Shown: positions 34,124 through 44,385 of the stretch, piece by piece
Numbering within the stretch: position 1 is the stretch's first letter
Layout of the letters: each line of letters begins with the position of its first letter
Assembly: GCA_035079385.1 (NCBI GenBank)
Contig: JAVHKY010000085.1
Coordinates: forward strand, 1-64,000
Source: Aspidiotus rigidus
Lineage: Eukaryota > Arthropoda > Insecta > Hemiptera > Diaspididae
Direction of reading: 5' to 3'
DNA: 64,000 nucleotides
Notes under the pieces: generated by a model
The model's input: only the letters and a program-made list of their open reading frames with translations
What the model was told of the DNA's origin: nothing
The model's database searches: none
Made by a program: the position numbers and the translations under genes

Positions 34124-35245
34124 ATACTGTTTTGTCGGGTAAAAAGCAAAAATTACCATCCGCCGCGGGACATTTTCCCCTAAGTGAGTGCTACACTTTT
34201 CATTTTTCCAGTCTATGTGACTGTTTTGTCCAATTCGCATATAAAACGATCTGTAGTGGCGCTGTTGTCAATGTCGAGAAGGTGATCAGGGCGTTTTTCA
34301 CCATAAGACAGCACGTTAATAAAATCAACTGTATCTTCTCAAAATATTAGTTTCTCTGAAAAATGTATGGAACAAAAATTGCAATCCTCTTAATTTCCTG
34401 TCGAGTGAATAATATAATTTCAAATATCTCGGATGAATTTTTCAAGATCATCACCTTTTCTCCAAGCTTCCGCAAATGACCGTCACAGAAAATGTAGAGA
34501 GCGCCTTCTATTTTATTCGCAAATAAAAGTGGTGAAAATTAGTGTTCCTTTTTCTCAGTGATATTTATGTGTTGCTGGACAATCTTTCTCTACATCAACT
34601 TAGTTTCCTCACCCACATCTAAATTAAATAGTCAAGCTCATATCGCATGGTATAGGTAACAGGAAAGAATGCGCCTATGTGCCTAGACTATTTCTCATTT
34701 TGGTAGTTTTCATTTCAGACACTTTCTAGTTACTGTGAAATATAATATTTTTAGAATCAGAAAATAAAAAATACGATGGAACCTTACAGCTTGGATTAAG
34801 CGAGTATTATAGTCTAGCGCTTTGACAAACCTTCACACTACACATAAGCCATTTTATGAGATACTGCTGAGCAAGGCGCGCCTTACCTCGGCTTACGCAG
34901 CAACGTTTGACCTAAAGACAATCTTGATCTACAATACTTTTCGTATTTTACATTCAGTCGAATACGCACAAAATAACACGGACACACTAACCTACCATTT
35001 TCGTCCCGGATCTCACATTGTGGATTCAGCAAACGTGATCTCATAATGGATGTTATAATCCTAAGTAAGTACTATTTGCAATTTCAAAATGAGATCCTGT
35101 TTACCTTGTTTTTTAGCGCTTCCAGCTTTCATATGCATTTTTTTTTAATTTTTGGTTCAATATGGTATTGTAATGTATTTATTATAATAAGAACAAAATT
35201 TTTCTATCTGTAAGTTAGAATATGAGAAATTCAGAACACTACCTA
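33750..35245. other. No gene recognised; (AAAT)n run at about 34091-34125
   Basis: An AAAT tetranucleotide run follows C- and A-runs at 34071-34090. The rest is AT-rich with no supported coding sequence. CAAGGCGCGCCTTACC at 34874 echoes the edge of the repeat at 1.28 kb. Confidence 0.45.
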
Positions 35246-35247
35246 CA

Positions 35248-37597
35248 TTTTATCGACTTTTCTAACTAGAAAAGTGAGGTATTACACCCGTAGCAAGGTC
35301 AACAGGGGGAGTGGGCAATGAACTTTCTCGACGTTTTAGGGGTCTTAGATCACAACTAGCATTAAAAAAAATTTCAGGTTTCCTTATATATATATATATA
35401 TAAGATTTTTTTGTCCGCGGAACTCCTCCGAAACTACCCGATGGATTTTTTTGTAACTTGGCCATATTGTAGTAGTATATCTGAAGATGTGCACCTGCAA
35501 TTTTTTTGGAAATCGGATGAGTAGTTCTCGAGAAATTTTCAATTTGTTGAGAAATTTTGCAGTATTTCGAGTACCTTTTTGTCCACGGAACTCCTCCGAA
35601 ACTACCCGATGGATTTTTTTGTAACTCGGCCATATTGTAGTATTATATTTGAAGATGTGCACCTGCATTTTTTTTGAGGATCGGATGAGTAGTTCTCGAG
35701 AAATTTTTACTTTTGTTGAAAAATTTTTCACTATTAGGAGTAGCTTCTCACGAATAGCTGCGAGTAGCTGCTTACGTTAGGAGAAGCGGATTTTCCTATA
35801 CGTTTACCACTTTCGTTATCAGTACGTGTATTGAGAAGAACCTTTCATCATTCGACAGGTTCATTCTTTGTTCATTCTTTACCAAAGGTTCATTGGATTT
35901 TATTTCCGATGAAACCTTTTCGTTCAAATTTAGTACACTTGTATCTCGCTTCCCACAGCCCCTAGAGCGTTGAATTTTGTTTTGTCAAATTTTATTTGTT
36001 TTGTTAAATTTATTTTTTAACGGATAGTAGCAATGGCGAGTTGTTCATTTTTCTAGCTATTTTTCATTATTATTAGTCATACTCGATAGTTTTTTTTTTT
36101 TTTTTTTTTTATTATTATTATTTTACGAGCATTATAAAGTGCACGAGGGTTATTTGCTCGGCGTTACAATCTTATTTTAGAACATTACTTGAATAAGGTT
36201 AAATTAGGTACGTATTGGTGTAATTGAGTGGCGATCGAACGGAATTTGTTGGTGAATTATATGAAGTTGTAGAATTGAGTGGTGCGTAAATAAGTTAGGG
36301 TTGAGTCGATGGTTTCGGAGTTGTTGTTTAGTGCTGCATTGATATTGGAAGATATATTTAGGGAGGTTCGAGTGGGTTGCAGGACGGGGCATGAGAAAAA
36401 ATGATCAACTGATAAATTTTCTTGGAGACAGTGAGGGCATGATGGAGGAGCGAGATTAGTGAGAAGATAAGTATGAGTAAGACGAGTGTGGCCTATTCCC
36501 AGCCAAGCTAAAATGACCTTCTCTTGCCTTGAATTTGGTTGGGATGAGGACCAAAATGTGGGTTCACGTTTTATTTTTCTTAATTTGTTATTCGACTGAT
36601 TTTAGTGAAAACCTTGAGTTTGAATGATTAAGTACAATTTTTTAATCTTCATCAAGTGTGCTGATGCGAGACTACCTGGGTGATTTCACTCTTAATTAAT
36701 AATTGATTTATTTGTCATTTTTTCATGTATGGGTACATAATTAATAGTGGTTCATAGTTGATTTGAGGTGTCAAAAGAGATGGAAAGATTATTTTCAATT
36801 TGGACTGGCTTTTTTGAGTGAGATTTGAGATTAGACTAACGAGTAAACCGGGCTTGGGTGCTATATATTTTTACCGAATTTTTTAGCTAGAAAAGTGAGG
36901 TATTTTGTTAATACGTTTGGAATGGTTGAAGCGTGAGGGAAGGAATGAGGGGTTGACTATTGGGTGATTGGTTGCTTCTTTCGTTTCGACATCGATTTTT
37001 TTAGTTTTTCGGGATCTCGTTGTAGCTGGATTCCCAGATGAAGAATTTTGGGGTGGAGTGTGCATAGAAAATGGTGATATGATAGCGTGAAGGCAATTTA
37101 TGAGTGCACGAGAGGAATAGCAGCTCGAGATAGCTTTAAGAGATACCAGAAATCGGAAGTGATAAAGAATTGAACCACTCATCCTAATATACAGTATACT
37201 AGACTAATAATATGCTAAGAATAAGGTATGGGAAAAAATGATTGTAGAGCTCTTTTTTATTAGAAACAACTGTTATAGCCTCGTAGCAGTTTGGACAGGG
37301 GGAGGGGGAGTGGTTTTTCTGAAGACGTTTTGTAGGTTTTAGATGACTCTCAGCCTAAATTATACAAAATTCAGGTTTCCTTATTGGATTATAGGTATTT
37401 TTACTCTGTTATCTGTTGATGTGACATCGTAGTGATAGAATTTATAAACTGAGTTTTATTGTTTATTCTACAAATGTTTGACATGATTGACAGGTCATTG
37501 GTATTTAATTTAAAGAGAGGGAGTGACTCTCTCAATGTTTTTTGTATTGTGGGAAGAAAAGTCGTGTACTACTCACGCGACTGCGTGAGTGTTTTTT
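35248..37597. mobile_element. 2.3-kb dispersed repeat A, copy 2
   Basis: Same content and orientation as 4751-7040: left hairpin, doubled 168-bp unit (from about 35411), minus-strand LINE 3' end (36257-36580, with T and ATT runs at 36091-36122), a 99-codon frame (36883-37182), and the right-end hairpin ACTCACGC..GCGTGAGT. Differences are a roughly 60-bp insertion at about 37215-37275, a 6-bp deletion near 36287 and scattered substitutions. The high similarity implies recent duplication or transposition into the Dfd intron. Confidence 0.75.
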
Positions 37598-38206
37598 CAT
37601 TATAATTTCACCAGCAGTATCATCTTGACGTTCTCACTACAAAAAAGAATTTTCCCCATACATGATTATTATACTGCATTTTACCACTCGATTACATGCA
37701 GTTGAATGAGCATTTTGACAGCGAGTACGAAGTACAAGTTAAAGAGATCAGTTTTACCAAACAGAACAATTGAACGTAGTGATACAATGTGGGAATATCA
37801 TTTTTCATATATATTTTCAAAGAACGAATGATTGGAGGAGAGCATTATTTTTCCTTCAATTGTAAGGTTTGATTTAAATATTTCAAAAATTGCAATAACA
37901 ATTGAAAAATTTGAGTTTTAGTTAGATAATTTTGTCATTGTTTTGTGTTCTGCGAATTGGCGACATTGCTTAATCAATTCCGCTCATTTTCACTCCTCGT
38001 TTCGTTCTCGCTCCGTTTTGATTATTAGTTCTATGAAGTATCATAGTACTGTGTACTTTAGCTAGGTAACAATCTAAATTTGTTTACCAATCTCATTACC
38101 TATTTTAACCTTGGTTTACAGGAATCATTTTTAAAAAATTAAACAAAAAGTTAGGTGGGAAATTATGCTCGTATAATAATCATTTATGAGAAAAACCATC
38201 TTCCTA

Positions 38207-38337
38207 ATACAAGGTGGTATCGGAAGGTTTAACGTCTCGTTGCAATTTACTCCACTCGCTGCGCTCGTGAAGCAAACTTTTCCACTCGACGTCAAACCTT
38301 CCTTTTACCACCTTGTATAGAAATATACTATTGTATT
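38207..38337. repeat. Hairpin repeat H5 with AAATATACTATTG tail
   Basis: ATACAAGGTGGTATCGGAAG (38207) pairs with CTTCCTTTTACCACCTTGTAT (ending 38318) with few mismatches. The apex is CACTCGCTGCGCTCGTGAAG. The tail AGAAATATACTATTG matches the other hairpins of this set. Confidence 0.75.
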
Positions 38338-38550
38338 ATACATTATGAAGAAAGTGGCAACTTGGAAGATGTTCGACTTCCAAGATGAGACTTGAGAAGA
38401 GAAATCCAACTTTCAAATAGTATATATTTATATATGAGGAGAGAAGTTAGGTGATCAGGGAAGAGAGTACAAACTGAGGTATATGGTACAATTGTATGAG
38501 CTTCATACCAATCCTTGCAGGTTCCTATAAAGTTACAACTTTTTTCGCAA

Positions 38551-38985
38551 CCCCCCCAGATTTGTTTCTATAACAGGTGGTCAGGGGAGGAAGTACAAAT
38601 TCTGAGACTATGAGGTACAAATGGTACTAATGAGGTACAATTATGTAAACCTAGCGGCGATCCTGAAAATAAATTTGGGGGGGCTACCATTTCTACAGCC
38701 CCCCCAGATTTGTTTCCATAACAGAGGGTCAGGGGAGGGGGTACAAATTCTGAGACTATGAGGTACAAATGGTACTAATGAGGTACAATTATGTAAACCT
38801 AGCGGCGATCCTGAAAATAAATTTGGGGGAGCTACCATTTCTTCAGCCCCCCCAGATTTGTTTCCATAACAGAGGGTCAGGGGAGGGGGTACAAATTCTG
38901 AGACTATGAGGTACAAATGGTACAAATTGAGTACAATTATATGACGTCAATGGCGACCTCGAAAATCCAGGTGGGGGGGTCGTGG
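38551..38985. repeat. Three tandem 148-bp units
   Basis: AGATTTGTTTC starts at 38558, 38706 and 38854 (period 148). Units one and two are nearly identical; the third diverges after about 90 bp. Each has a run of C at its start, repeated GAGGTACAAATGGTAC words in the middle, and a G-run at its end. Confidence 0.88.
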
Positions 38986-38989
38986 AAAT

Positions 38990-39785
38990 GCAGCTGTAAA
39001 ATTGGGCTTCCTCAGTCCTCATAAACCTTCATATTATAGACATGATAATAATTTGTAACTCATCTAGTTATTGCCAGCGATACTGCATGTTAGTGGCGCA
39101 GATAAAATTCTTTTTGGTAATACCGTTGATTTTTTTGATGTCAGGGTAATTATCTTCACAGGAAATCAATGTTATTTTGATAATGGTTGAGAGTGACGTA
39201 ATGTCGCGCACGTGGTGCACGTGGTGTCGCGTGGCACTTTCATTTTTGATTCCGCTACCAGTTTATCTGTTCATAATTATGCTTGTATGTTGTAGTACAT
39301 TTACGTCGCCAGTATATTTAGGTTTTTTGCGTGCTTTTCGTTCACGCGTTTCGCAGGAAGCGTGTTTTTCATTCTGTCGCGTCATACACATGTGCGAGAT
39401 GCATGTGGCTGCGAAATGCACGGCATTTTACCGCGACTCTTACCGCTCGACCACGAAACACGCTTGGAAGAGAAGACCATATTTCCGAGATAGGTAGGAC
39501 GACGTATGGCAATGCATGTCTTTGTAATCATTATGACAGATAAATGTGCAGCCAAAAAAATATGCAGTACTTCTATTATTGCACTTTCATGTGACAATGA
39601 TGATAATTTGTTTGTACGCAATAAAAGACGTTCGAGTATATTTTGAACATGAACCGAATACTCGCCCGATAAAAGTCGTAGCATTTCAATGCGGATGATG
39701 TTTGTCCGCGTTCGAAGCAAAATCAAAGCGTATCGCTTTCGCATCGAATACTGCCTGATGAAAATCGTAGCGTTTCGAGGAGGAT
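38990..39785. other. No gene recognised
   Basis: A somewhat GC-richer stretch at 39195-39480 has overlapping open frames on both strands (up to 106 codons) without recognisable features. Confidence 0.4.
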
Positions 39786-39789
39786 GACA

Positions 39790-39960
39790 TATTGATTCCA
39801 TCAATTTTTTTATGGTTCCTTCCTTGGTCTAACTCAAAAGTTGATTCTACCAATTTATTTATGATTTCTCCGTAAGTCTAATTCAAATTTTGATCCTATC
39901 AATTTTTCATGGTTTCTTCCTTAGTCTAATTCAAACATATTGATTCCATCAATTTTGATG
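39790..39960. repeat. Degenerate ~60-bp tandem units
   Basis: Three units of TTGATTCCATCAATTTTT, then ATGGTTCCTTCCTTGGTC, then TAACTCAAA occur in a row. Loose single copies follow at about 40205 and 40280. Confidence 0.6.
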
Positions 39961-40383
39961 TCTGCAATGAACATGTCATGACGATGAAAGAGGTAAAAGA
40001 TGGAGTAATATCTGTACGTGAAGCTGTGACGATGGTATCCTCAGCAACATGACGCAGGCATTCGCTATGCTCATGCAAAAAAAATTGTTCATCTTCGTGT
40101 TGTGGTTGTCGCTCAAAAAATATGCTCTGTAATTTTCGTTGGCACAACTCAAACCCTTGTTCTAATAAATGAGTAAATTTGCTTATCAAAGGAAAAACAA
40201 TTCAATGTATCATTTTTTTATCGTTTCTCCGTAGCGTAAACGTAAAGATGAGAAAATAATTTTTTCAAACTTGACCGATTCTATTAATTTCTTATGGTTT
40301 CTTCTGTGGAAGCATGAAATCAAAAGGGTACAAATGAAAATTAGAAGGAGAAAACATAAGAAAACTGAAAAAAAAAAAAAAAT

Positions 40384-40407
40384 TGGAGCCGGTAGGATTC
40401 GAACCCT
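40384..40407 (-). other. tRNA 3'-end fragment (T-arm to CCA)
   Basis: Read on the minus strand, AGGGTTCGAATCCTACCGGC followed by TCCA is a standard tRNA T-loop and 3' acceptor strand including CCA, then a long T-run. The rest of a tRNA is absent. On the + strand it begins TGG, as a retroviral-type primer-binding site would, but no LTR lies beside it. Confidence 0.5.
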
Positions 40408-40814
40408 GAAGTAAGGTTTTTGAAATTATTAAATGAAGGTTTTTCACATAGGCACGTAACGAGCGAACAAAATTTAGTTTCAGAGGAATGAACTATTTAA
40501 TTAAATAAAATGGTAAATTTTAGTCACGAAACAGAAAAAACATAAAGTTGAAAAATTTTTTTAGTCACGAAACAGAAATAAAGTTAGATAAAATGGTAAA
40601 TTTGGAAAACAAGATACGAAAACCGAAAAATGAGTAAAATTTTGAGTAAAAGAGTAAATTTTGAAATAACGACACCAAATATAAACTAAGAAATTATGAA
40701 ATATAAAAGTAAAATAATAAGAGTAAATTAAATCGGTCAGAAATAAGTTCGAAAACAAATAGAATGGACTAGAAGAGGAGAGGTAAACTGAGAAAGGAAA
40801 CTAAATTTTATATA

Positions 40815-40860
40815 ACTACGACCGGTTTCGACCGTGGCGGGACGATCATCATCAGGAAGT
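40815..40860 (-). ncRNA. Hammerhead ribozyme core in a Penelope-type terminus
   Basis: On the minus strand: CTGATGA (40849-40855), a stem II of GATCGT/ACGGTC (6 bp with one T-G wobble), GAAA (40826-40829), and a short palindromic CCGG-type stem III ending in GTC (40820-40822). All invariant hammerhead boxes are present. A very short, self-complementary stem III is the form reported for Penelope-like elements, where the ribozyme works as a dimer. It lies 3' of the element's endonuclease region, as expected for a pLTR. Activity cannot be judged from sequence alone. Confidence 0.7.
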
Positions 40861-40912
40861 GCTAGATTACAACTAAGAATAGAAACGAGTCATCCGTATC
40901 TATCATCAACTT

Positions 40913-41809
40913 TCATGTTGTGGATGGTGTAGTATCGAGAGAATTGAAATTGAGGATGTGTCGAGTGATAGGAGATAGGAAGGTTGCACCGAGATCGTTT
41001 AGTACGTTGTTACCATTAATTTTTACCGCAGATATTGTTTCGGCTTCCTCCGCCCGGTTCATGAAATTTCCTTTCGGACAGGGAAGGATGAGTTCACCGG
41101 AAACTTTATCGAAATCGTGCTGATTCTCGATACAGTGCCTGGCCATTGCCGAATCTGATGGCTTCTTTGAATTGTAGGCGTACCGATGTTCGCTAAAACG
41201 TCTCCTAAACTCACGACCTGTTTGTCCTATATATAGTGCCTCGCAATCGCCACAGCGAAGCCTGTATATCCCAGATTTCCGATCTGCCGGAATCTTATCC
41301 TTGAGGTTGATTAGTTGATTTAATGTGGTAGCGGGATAAAAACCAACGTGATAGTCGTATCGACGGAGTTCGCGTGCTAACTCATTAGAAGCCTTGCCCA
41401 GATAAGGGAGACGAAGCCAACGTATTCGACGGGGGGAGGGGGGGTTCTGGTTGGAGTTACAGTTGGCTGTGGGCTCAGCTAAAAGTAAGCGTAGACTTTT
41501 CCGCCTTACCATCATTGGAACGTTGATGTTTAGGCCATTCTTGCGAGCTATATTCTCGATGATATGAATTTCATTCGACTGTGCCTCATCTGAAAGAGGG
41601 AGGTGGAGTAAGCGATGAATCGCAGCATTAACTTGTGCCAATTTATGAGGCCGAGGATGTAAAGAGTCGTTAGATATTGAAACGCCCGTAAAGGTTTTCT
41701 TCCTATAGATGGAGAAGTCGATGATGAGATTGGTGGGTCCCGGAGTGAAACGAAGAGTAAGGTCGAGTGAAATTAGCGTAAGCGTGAAGATGAGAAAACA
41801 ATTTTTCAA
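40913..41809 (-). pseudogene. Penelope-like protein, C-terminal part: thumb region and GIY-YIG endonuclease
   Basis: An unbroken 298-codon minus-strand frame. After a flank-derived start (the ATG lies in the 43-bp repeat) it reads SLDLTLRFTP, then FSIYRKKTFTGVSI, then HRLLHLPLSDEA, the post-catalytic region of Penelope reverse transcriptase. It continues to GFYPATTLNQL and SGIYRLRCGDCEALYIGQTG with REFRRRFSEHR, a full GIY-YIG motif with the downstream arginine, and C/H residues around RHCIENQHDF. The reverse transcriptase palm (YVDD) is missing, so the element cannot move by itself, but the endonuclease region looks intact. It is the best preserved of the Penelope copies here and the close relative of the 20.9-kb fragment. 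Confidence 0.85.
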
Positions 41810-41987
41810 ACTTGCCCTTGTTCGGTGGCGAGCCGAAAAAAACTCGCTCGTAACACGGTGAACGCGTGAAAACCTAAATGTACTGATTACCTAAATGTAC
41901 TACAGCATATACATTTGAGGTTATAGTTGCGTTCTCGCGTGATATGGAAAAGGAGGGGGGAGGGGAGAAGGCACAAGAAAACATTAT

Positions 41988-42946
41988 TGTATATGTTACG
42001 TACAAAGCCTGAACTCGGGAATTGTGCAGGCATTTTTGTACAAATCGCCGATTTGTATAATTTGCAAATTGTACAGATTTTTCGCGATGTGTACAGCATC
42101 TTACAAAGTTAAGCATTAAAACAACTTGGTACAAGCACCTTGTATACAAAGTCCAAAACTAAATGAATGATAAGAAGGGGTGAAATACATGTACCTAGAT
42201 CAATATTATCTTCTCGACGCATCTAGTGTTGTTTAGAGCTTGTGACATTGATAATGATGGTGATTAAGTTATATAACATCATTTGTTTGTACTTGTGGTT
42301 CTAATCTTTTCCGTTTTCTTGGATTGCGTTTTGAGGTTTAAATATGAATTCGAGTAGTATTAACCTGTGGAAGACGAAATTTGGAGATGCGTTGTTTGAA
42401 ATCCGGTTAATGAAAATGGAGATGCAATTGTCAGTGAGGAGCCCGCAAAGTGATGAGAGCGAAAAATTGTGCACAGAAGACACCGACGGATTACAGACTC
42501 TTGAAGAAGTATAATGTAATTGAAATTGGAACTGAGACAAAATTAATTAAGTCTGTGAAAGACAGTGAAAATCTCACTGACACTGACACCCCAAAGTTGA
42601 TCTAGGTATCTCGTTCGCAATGTTAAACTTTTTGACGTTATGAAAAAGTTACACGTTCAAAACGTCTATAGAGATATACCCAAGATGACTCACACTAAGT
42701 ATGCAAATATTTCAAGACTTGTTATTCATTATTTTTGAACTATTGCGAATTGTGTGCTAGGAAAGAAAGTCACCCAAAACTAGCTGTTGTCATTAAGCGT
42801 ATGCTTATACTTTGTACAAAGGGGCTGTACACATCGCGAAAAATCTGTACAATTTGCAAATGGTACAAATCGGCCCGTTCATTTCGCAATTTGTACAAAA
42901 ATGCCTGTATACTTCAATTTTGGGCGTTTTACGTAATATACATACT
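41988..42946. mobile_element. DNA element with ~140-bp terminal inverted repeats, 0.96 kb
   Basis: The left arm (41988-42117) and right arm (42798-42946) are reverse complements through GGCATTTTTGTACAAAT, AATTTGCAAATTGTACAGAT and TTTTTCGCGATGTGTACAGC. Like the element at 1.3 kb it is rich in GTACAAA words and has no transposase, so the two probably belong to related families. Confidence 0.75.
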
Positions 42947-43304
42947 TACAGGACTACTTGGTCTCGGGTTTTTTGTCTTACTTTATCACGTCATTTTGGG
43001 AAAATCTTGACCTTCACCACTTTGAAGCCGGTATCTTTAGCTTCATTACACTAAGCCTAACTACAGTGTTTTAGCGGCCTCATAGTTAACCAGTTCATCA
43101 TACCCCTTCTATATATACAGACACTCGTCAATATCAGGATTTGGTTACTATTCCGTCATAAATTACGTCATAGAAGACCATGACCTACTCTCTGGGTTTC
43201 ATTTTAGGGATTTGAAGAAATTTTGAACTTTACTACTTCATCAGTTAGCGTATAATATACTAGGCTAAACTAGGTCTTTGTAGTAAACTGTCGTAGTAAA
43301 CTAA

Positions 43305-43305
<1 letters not shown>

Positions 43306-43403
<98 letters not shown>

Positions 43404-43417
43404 AGAGATAGATAGAT

Positions 43418-43484
<67 letters not shown>
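43306..43484. repeat. Compound microsatellite (GT)47 then GATA/GA
   Basis: GT repeats run 43306-43400 without interruption. GATA units and a pure GA run follow to 43484. Open frames across it are artefacts. Confidence 0.97.
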
Positions 43485-43486
<2 letters not shown>

Positions 43487-43745
43487 GAGGGAGGACCGTG
43501 AAAAACTGACCCGCTACAAAACACACCCTCAACACAACGTGACAAGCAAAAATTATGACTAAAATACTTTGACACGTAAAATAGGAAAATCTTTCATCAC
43601 AATAAAGCTCATTTGTATTTTTCTCCTATCCGAGATATTAATAAAAACTTTTAGCGGGGAACCCGCTATCCATTTTGTTAGGAGATTACATCCTCAGAAA
43701 ACGTCCGCGTCCGTGTCCGCGTCCGCAGGTTAGGTTAGGTTACGG

Positions 43746-44385
43746 GACTTAGAAGAATTTCGAGTCTCGAGCTATATATGATAGGAGGGGGACTTGGAAG
43801 AATTTCGAGTCTCGAGCTATATATGATAGGAGGGGGACTTAGAAGAATTTCGAGTCTTGAGCTATATATGATAGAAGGGGGACTTAGAAGAATTTCAAGT
43901 CTTGAGATATATATGATAGGAGAGGGAATTGGAAGAATCGTGACTTTCGAGCTATATATGATAGGAGGGGGACTTAGAAGAATTCCAAGTCTCGAGCTAT
44001 ATATAATAGGGGGGGGGGGACTTGGAAGAATTTTGACTTTCGAGCTACCGTCCGCCGTCCAACCAAAAACTTGGAAAAATTTTGAGACTCGAGCTATATA
44101 TGATAGAAGGAGGACTTAGAAGAATTTCAAGTCTTGAGATATATATGATAGGAGGGGGACTTGGAAGAATCGTGACTTTCGAGCTATATATGATAGGAGG
44201 GGGACTTGAAAGAATTTCGAGCCTCGAACTATATATGATAGGAGGGGGGACTTAGGAGAATTTCGAGCCTCGAACTATACATGATAGGAGGGGGACTTGG
44301 AAGAATTGTGACTTCCGAGCTATATATGATAGAAGGGGGACTTGGAAGAATTTCGACTCTCGAGCTATATATGATAGGTGGGAAT
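43746..44385. repeat. 45-bp minisatellite, about 14 units
   Basis: Units of the form GACTTAGAAGAATTTCGAGT + CTCGAGCTATATATGATAGG + AGGGG repeat every 45 bp. A foreign insert of about 35 bp (CTACCGTCCGCCGTCCAACC region) lies at 44045-44075. Because 45 is a multiple of three, both strands carry repetitive open frames (15-residue unit MIGGGLRRISSLELY). It is preceded by CAGGTTAGGTTAGGTT (43727-43742), three units of the insect telomere word TTAGG. Confidence 0.92.

Larger units (their letters stand above)
40233..41817 (-). mobile_element. Penelope-like element between 43-bp direct repeats
   Basis: AGCGTAAACGTAAAGATGAG (40233-40275 segment) and AGCGTAAGCGTGAAGATGAG (41775-41817 segment) are direct repeats of about 43 bp. 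They bound a 1.5-kb region with the Penelope coding fragment (40913-41809), a hammerhead-like terminus (40820-40855), a tRNA 3'-end-like stretch (40384-40407) and a doubled AGTCACGAAACAGAAA motif (40522 and 40564). The direct repeats could be a long target duplication or terminal-repeat remnants. Confidence 0.65.

Noticed and set aside
39177..39804. Overlapping open frames of 106 and 140 codons
   Set aside because: Frames on both strands overlap, have no recognisable motif and look like chance in a less AT-rich patch.
40384..40407. LTR retrotransposon primer-binding site
   Set aside because: No LTR, gag or pol of that type is adjacent; reported only as a tRNA 3' end fragment.
43260..43575. 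Open frames of repeated THTHTH and SLSLSL
   Set aside because: They are translations of GT and GA microsatellites; the same applies at 50648-50950, 53139-53525, 53522-54148 and 56396-56656.
43778..44119. A 113-residue repetitive protein (MIGGGLRRISSLELY units)
   Set aside because: It is a 45-bp minisatellite whose period is a multiple of three; open frames on both strands follow automatically.
43746..44385. CRISPR-like array
   Set aside because: Units are contiguous without unique spacers, in animal intronic DNA; it is a minisatellite.
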